From Flavobacterium branchiarum (GTDB lineage: Bacteria > Bacteroidota > Bacteroidia > Flavobacteriales > Flavobacteriaceae): a stretch of 64,000 bases of DNA. A program made the translations under genes and the position numbers. Below are positions 61,375 through 64,000 of the stretch, one piece after another. The notes below the pieces were generated by a model. That model had not been told where the DNA came from, searched no databases, and worked only from the letters and a program-made list of their open reading frames with translations. Where the stretch lies: contig NZ_JAUFQQ010000005.1 in assembly GCF_030409845.1 (NCBI RefSeq), positions 868,001 through 932,000 of the forward strand, in the 5' to 3' direction. Within the stretch, counting starts at the first letter, position 1, and each line of letters begins with the position of its first letter.

Positions 61375-61382
61375 CAAAAATA
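61375..61382 (-). promoter_or_regulatory. -7 box for the AraC gene
   Basis: TATTTTTG on the minus strand, 57 bp before the ATG at 61318. In the same divergent gap, GAACTTTG at 61439-61446 is a one-mismatch box for the efflux operon. Confidence 0.4.
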
Positions 61383-61474
61383 GTACCATCTGACTATAAA
61401 TTAGGAATGTGTGACCTTTTTAATATATGCTGTAGAACGGAACTTTGCAATGTTAAAATATTGAATTAATCGGT

Positions 61475-62500
61475 ATGAAAATTAGAAACTATTTAGCAAT
61501 CGCCTCTTTTATCCTTTTTCTCATTACAAGCTGTAAGAACAAAGAAAAGGAAATCCAAAATGAACAGCAGATTCCAGTAAAGGCAGTATTGATTGCACTG
61601 AATGATATTGACGGACAGAGAAAGTATATCGGTTCCGTCGAAGAGTCTGCGCAGACCCAGCTAAGTTTTCAGGTTGCTGGAAATGTAAAGCAGATACTTG
61701 TTTCCGAAGGAAGTAAGGTCAATGCAGGTCAACTCTTAGCAACTTTGGATAAAGGCCGTTACCAAAAGGCTTATGAGGTAGCAAAGTCCCAGAAAAAGCA
61801 AGCTAAGGATGCCTATCAGAGACTTAAGATTATTTATGATAACAAGAGTTTACCTGAGATCAAGATTATTGAAGCTCAATCTATTCTTGAACAGGCAGAA
61901 GCTGCAGAGTCTCTTGCTCTAAAGGATGTAGAAGACTGTAACCTCTATGCCCCTTACAGTGGAGTAATCGGGACCAAGGGTATTGATCTGGGTGCAAATG
62001 TAGCTGCTGGTATGCCGGTTTTTACAGTACTTAAAGTAGAAAAAATACGGGTTAAAGTTTCTGTTCCCGAGAATGATATAAAAGAGTTGAAAATCGGTGA
62101 TGATGCAAATATCTACTTAAAGACACTGGATAAGACTTATACCGGAAAAATTATCGAGAAGGGAGTTGTGGCCAATCCATATTCCAGAGCATATACGGTT
62201 AAGGTAGATATTCTAAATGGCAGCGACGAACTGCTTCCGGGGATGGACTGTAACATTACATTTAAATCGGATAACTTGACAGGCTATTCACTTCCAATTT
62301 CTGTAATTCAAATTTCTGCAAGGAATGAACGGTATGTGTGGAAGGTCAGTAAAGACAATACTGTGTCAAAACAAACAGTGAAAATAGGAGAACTGACTTC
62401 AGATGGCGTGGTTGTCTTAGAAGGTATTGGAGAAGGAGACCGGATTGTTACCGAAGGTTTTCAAAAAATCTTTGAAGGATCTAAAGTTATCGTTAACTAA
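61475..62500 (+). CDS. RND efflux periplasmic adaptor (membrane fusion protein)
   Basis: 341 aa. Lipoprotein signal with Cys20 (FILFLITSCKNK). The adaptor fold shows IQVAGN-like biotinyl-lipoyl halves: SFQVAGNVKQILVSEGSKVNAG and YAPYSGVIGTKGIDLGANVAAG with a coiled-coil hairpin (about residues 95-150) between them. The beta-barrel and membrane-proximal domains follow. It links the RND pump to an outer-membrane channel, which is not seen in this window. It is first in an operon with the pump, 18 bp upstream. Confidence 0.92.
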   Translation: MKIRNYLAIASFILFLITSCKNKEKEIQNEQQIPVKAVLIALNDIDGQRKYIGSVEESAQTQLSFQVAGNVKQILVSEGSKVNAGQLLATLDKGRYQKAYEVAKSQKKQAKDAYQRLKIIYDNKSLPEIKIIEAQSILEQAEAAESLALKDVEDCNLYAPYSGVIGTKGIDLGANVAAGMPVFTVLKVEKIRVKVSVPENDIKELKIGDDANIYLKTLDKTYTGKIIEKGVVANPYSRAYTVKVDILNGSDELLPGMDCNITFKSDNLTGYSLPISVIQISARNERYVWKVSKDNTVSKQTVKIGELTSDGVVVLEGIGEGDRIVTEGFQKIFEGSKVIVN

Positions 62501-62518
62501 AAACTTGAACTATAAGAA

Positions 62519-64000
62519 ATGGCAAATAATATTAAAGCAGTAGCATGGGCTATGCGTTACCATAAAGTTGTCTTTTTAGTAACGGCGTTACTTCTACTAG
62601 CGGGAATTGGTGGGCTTCTCTATATGCCCAAACAGGAATATCCAACTGTAAATATAAATCAGGGGATTATTGCGGGAATATACCCCGGAGCTAATTCAGA
62701 ACAGGTCGCAAAACAACTGACCAAACCTTTGGAAGAACATCTTTTCAAATATAAAGAAGTAAAAAGAAAGGCTACCTATTCACAGTCTAAAGACGGTATT
62801 GTTTACGTTTACATTACCTTGAATGATTATGTAAAAAACAAGGATGAGGTATGGGCAAAAATAAGACACGGCTTAAATGAACTTAAACAGGAACTGCCTC
62901 CCGAGGTATTGGCGCTGGTAGTAGATTCAGAGTTCGGTGAAACTTCAGCTTTACTGTTTTCAGTCGAGTCCGAAAGTAAAACTTACCGACAGCTTGAAGG
63001 CTATTTGGAGAAAATAGAATCGAGACTAAGACAGGTACCCGAAGTTTCAAAGTTGACAAAATCAGGAGAGCAGAAAGAAAGGATAGCCATCTATCTAGAT
63101 AAAGGAAAAATGGCAAAAAATGGCATTCAGGTTCAGGAAATCGGAGAAGTACTCTATACACAAGGACTGAAAGGGTATGCAGGTGATATAGATAACGGAG
63201 ATATGTCAGTCCCAATCTATCTAAATACTGCGAATCAGACCGAACAGAACATTGCCAATCAAATTATCAGGGGTGATGGACAAACGGATATACTTCGGTT
63301 AAAGGATGTAGCGAATATTGTGAGAGAATATCCTACACCAGATAATTTTATCAAGAATAACGGAAAAAAGTGCTTGTTGATGTCTGTCGAAATGCAGACA
63401 GGGAATGATATTACCCGTTTCGGAAAGGAATTAAACTCCATCCTTTTAGAGGAAGGAGCCAAACTTCCTTCCGATGTTAAAATCAGTACCATTGTCGATC
63501 AATCAAAAGTTGTACAAAAATCAGTCGATGAGTTTCTGATCGAGATGCTTATAGCCATAATCTCGGTTGTACTTGTTACTGTATTTTTTATGCCCGTACG
63601 TGTTGCAGCAGTAGCAGCTACTTCTATTCCCATTACGATTTTTATCTCATTGGGAATTATGTATGCAGCAGGTTTCGAATTAAATGTTGTTACGTTTGCA
63701 GCACTCATAGTTGTACTCGGTCTTATCGTAGATGACTGTATCGTTATAGTAGATAGCTACATTGAGCATCTTGATGAGGGCATGTCCCGCTGGCATGCAT
63801 CAATTGCAGGTGCGGGAGAGTATTTCAAATCTCTGGTTTCTGCAACACTTATCATTAGCGTTACGTTCTTCCCCTTTCTTATCACACTGAAAGGACCGAA
63901 TAAAGACTTTATGTTTTCTTACCCGTGGACGCTTACAATCACACTCTTTGTTTCTCTTGCAGTAGCCTTGTTTATCATTCCTTTTATGCAGTATATCCTG
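62519..64000 (+). CDS. RND inner-membrane efflux pump (partial, cut by window end)
   Basis: First 494 residues of about 1,000. The first membrane helix (VVFLVTALLLLAGIGGLLY) is followed by the periplasmic domain start (YPTVNINQGIIAGIYPGAN), the large porter domain, then helices 2-4 with VLGLIVDDCIVIVD, the RND signature bearing the proton-relay Asp pair. Its sequence is closer to multidrug/HAE1-like pumps than to metal pumps, so drugs or detergents are probable substrates. The start ATG lies 18 bp after the adaptor stop. Confidence 0.93.
   Translation, partial: MANNIKAVAWAMRYHKVVFLVTALLLLAGIGGLLYMPKQEYPTVNINQGIIAGIYPGANSEQVAKQLTKPLEEHLFKYKEVKRKATYSQSKDGIVYVYITLNDYVKNKDEVWAKIRHGLNELKQELPPEVLALVVDSEFGETSALLFSVESESKTYRQLEGYLEKIESRLRQVPEVSKLTKSGEQKERIAIYLDKGKMAKNGIQVQEIGEVLYTQGLKGYAGDIDNGDMSVPIYLNTANQTEQNIANQIIRGDGQTDILRLKDVANIVREYPTPDNFIKNNGKKCLLMSVEMQTGNDITRFGKELNSILLEEGAKLPSDVKISTIVDQSKVVQKSVDEFLIEMLIAIISVVLVTVFFMPVRVAAVAATSIPITIFISLGIMYAAGFELNVVTFAALIVVLGLIVDDCIVIVDSYIEHLDEGMSRWHASIAGAGEYFKSLVSATLIISVTFFPFLITLKGPNKDFMFSYPWTLTITLFVSLAVALFIIPFMQYIL

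Larger units (their letters stand above)
19985..64000. mobile_element. CTnDOT-family integrative conjugative element (left end estimated; right end outside the window)
   Basis: The content runs from an IntDOT-type recombinase through ssb, a PRTRC cluster, traA-Q, oriT and mob genes to a coupling protein, the standard backbone of Bacteroidota conjugative transposons. Base composition rises in the PRTRC and tra parts relative to the chromosomal flank and to the AT-rich cargo. The exact left end is not proven. It lies between the last tandem repeat (about 19985) and the integrase start at 20239. The stretch 19986-20238 has no gene. Around 19988-19999 a weak match to the inverted IntDOT core (GCAAAnnTAC) is seen, with mismatches at both ends. 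Cargo occupies 21689-23955, 30449-39106 and 58483 onward. Confidence 0.85.

Overview
The window comes from a low-GC Bacteroidota genome, most likely Flavobacterium or a close relative. The evidence is the TamB/TamL pair, a GSCFA protein, a long Bacteroidota-type aromatic amino acid hydroxylase, DUF4230, promoter -7 boxes of the TAnnTTTG type, and a CTnDOT-family conjugative element. About 1-20,000 is chromosome and about 20,000-64,000 is an integrative conjugative element (ICE) whose right end lies outside the window. No tRNA, rRNA, CRISPR array or insertion sequence was seen.

Chromosomal part (1-20,000). A minus-strand pair encodes a two-domain protein with a pyroglutamyl-peptidase-like C-terminus (its catalytic Cys appears as Ser) and a small lipoprotein. 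Broken copies of the same pair lie on both sides, so this looks like a decaying effector/immunity-type array. Next come phhA (+), a DUF4230 protein, a luciferase-like oxidoreductase, the tamB-tamL outer-membrane assembly operon, a GSCFA protein, a lipoprotein flanked by a partial duplication of the GSCFA gene start, and an MsbA-type ABC exporter (+). Three tandem repeats of 315-346 bp then lead to the ICE edge.

ICE left part (20,239-29,929). An IntDOT-like tyrosine recombinase, with Ser in place of the first catalytic Arg, is followed by an unusual two-gene unit: an HEYYH-motif protein and a DUF4238 protein. A 655-bp gap with a possible structured RNA leads to ssb, a DUF932 gene and a PRTRC cluster (E, C, an F-position gene, B, ThiF).

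ICE cargo (29,930-39,110). This stretch is AT-rich and nuclease-rich. It holds an HD phosphohydrolase bracketed by direct repeats of about 140 bp that carry a promoter, a CoiA-like nuclease, a GKTDI-type PD-(D/E)xK nuclease, a broken HNH gene, and a tight four-gene operon. That operon consists of a Gabija-like pair (OLD/TOPRIM ATPase plus UvrD-like helicase), a QxK-type nuclease candidate and a protein with an ADP-ribosyltransferase-like HYT...GL motif. It is the best candidate for an undescribed defence-system variant.

Conjugation module (39,131-58,270). A lone receiver-like protein, a large imperfect inverted repeat, two excisionase-type HTH proteins and a membrane protein precede the tra operon. 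The tra operon runs on the minus strand in canonical order A-B-C-D-(X)-E-F-G-I-J-K-(Y)-L-M-N-O-Q. Upstream of it and divergent lie a candidate oriT (three hairpins), the relaxosome protein, the relaxase and the YWFCY-type coupling protein.

Right cargo (58,483-64,000). This holds a lone receiver protein, a TlpA-like thioredoxin, an AraC regulator, and a divergent RND efflux operon (adaptor plus inner-membrane pump, the latter cut by the window end).
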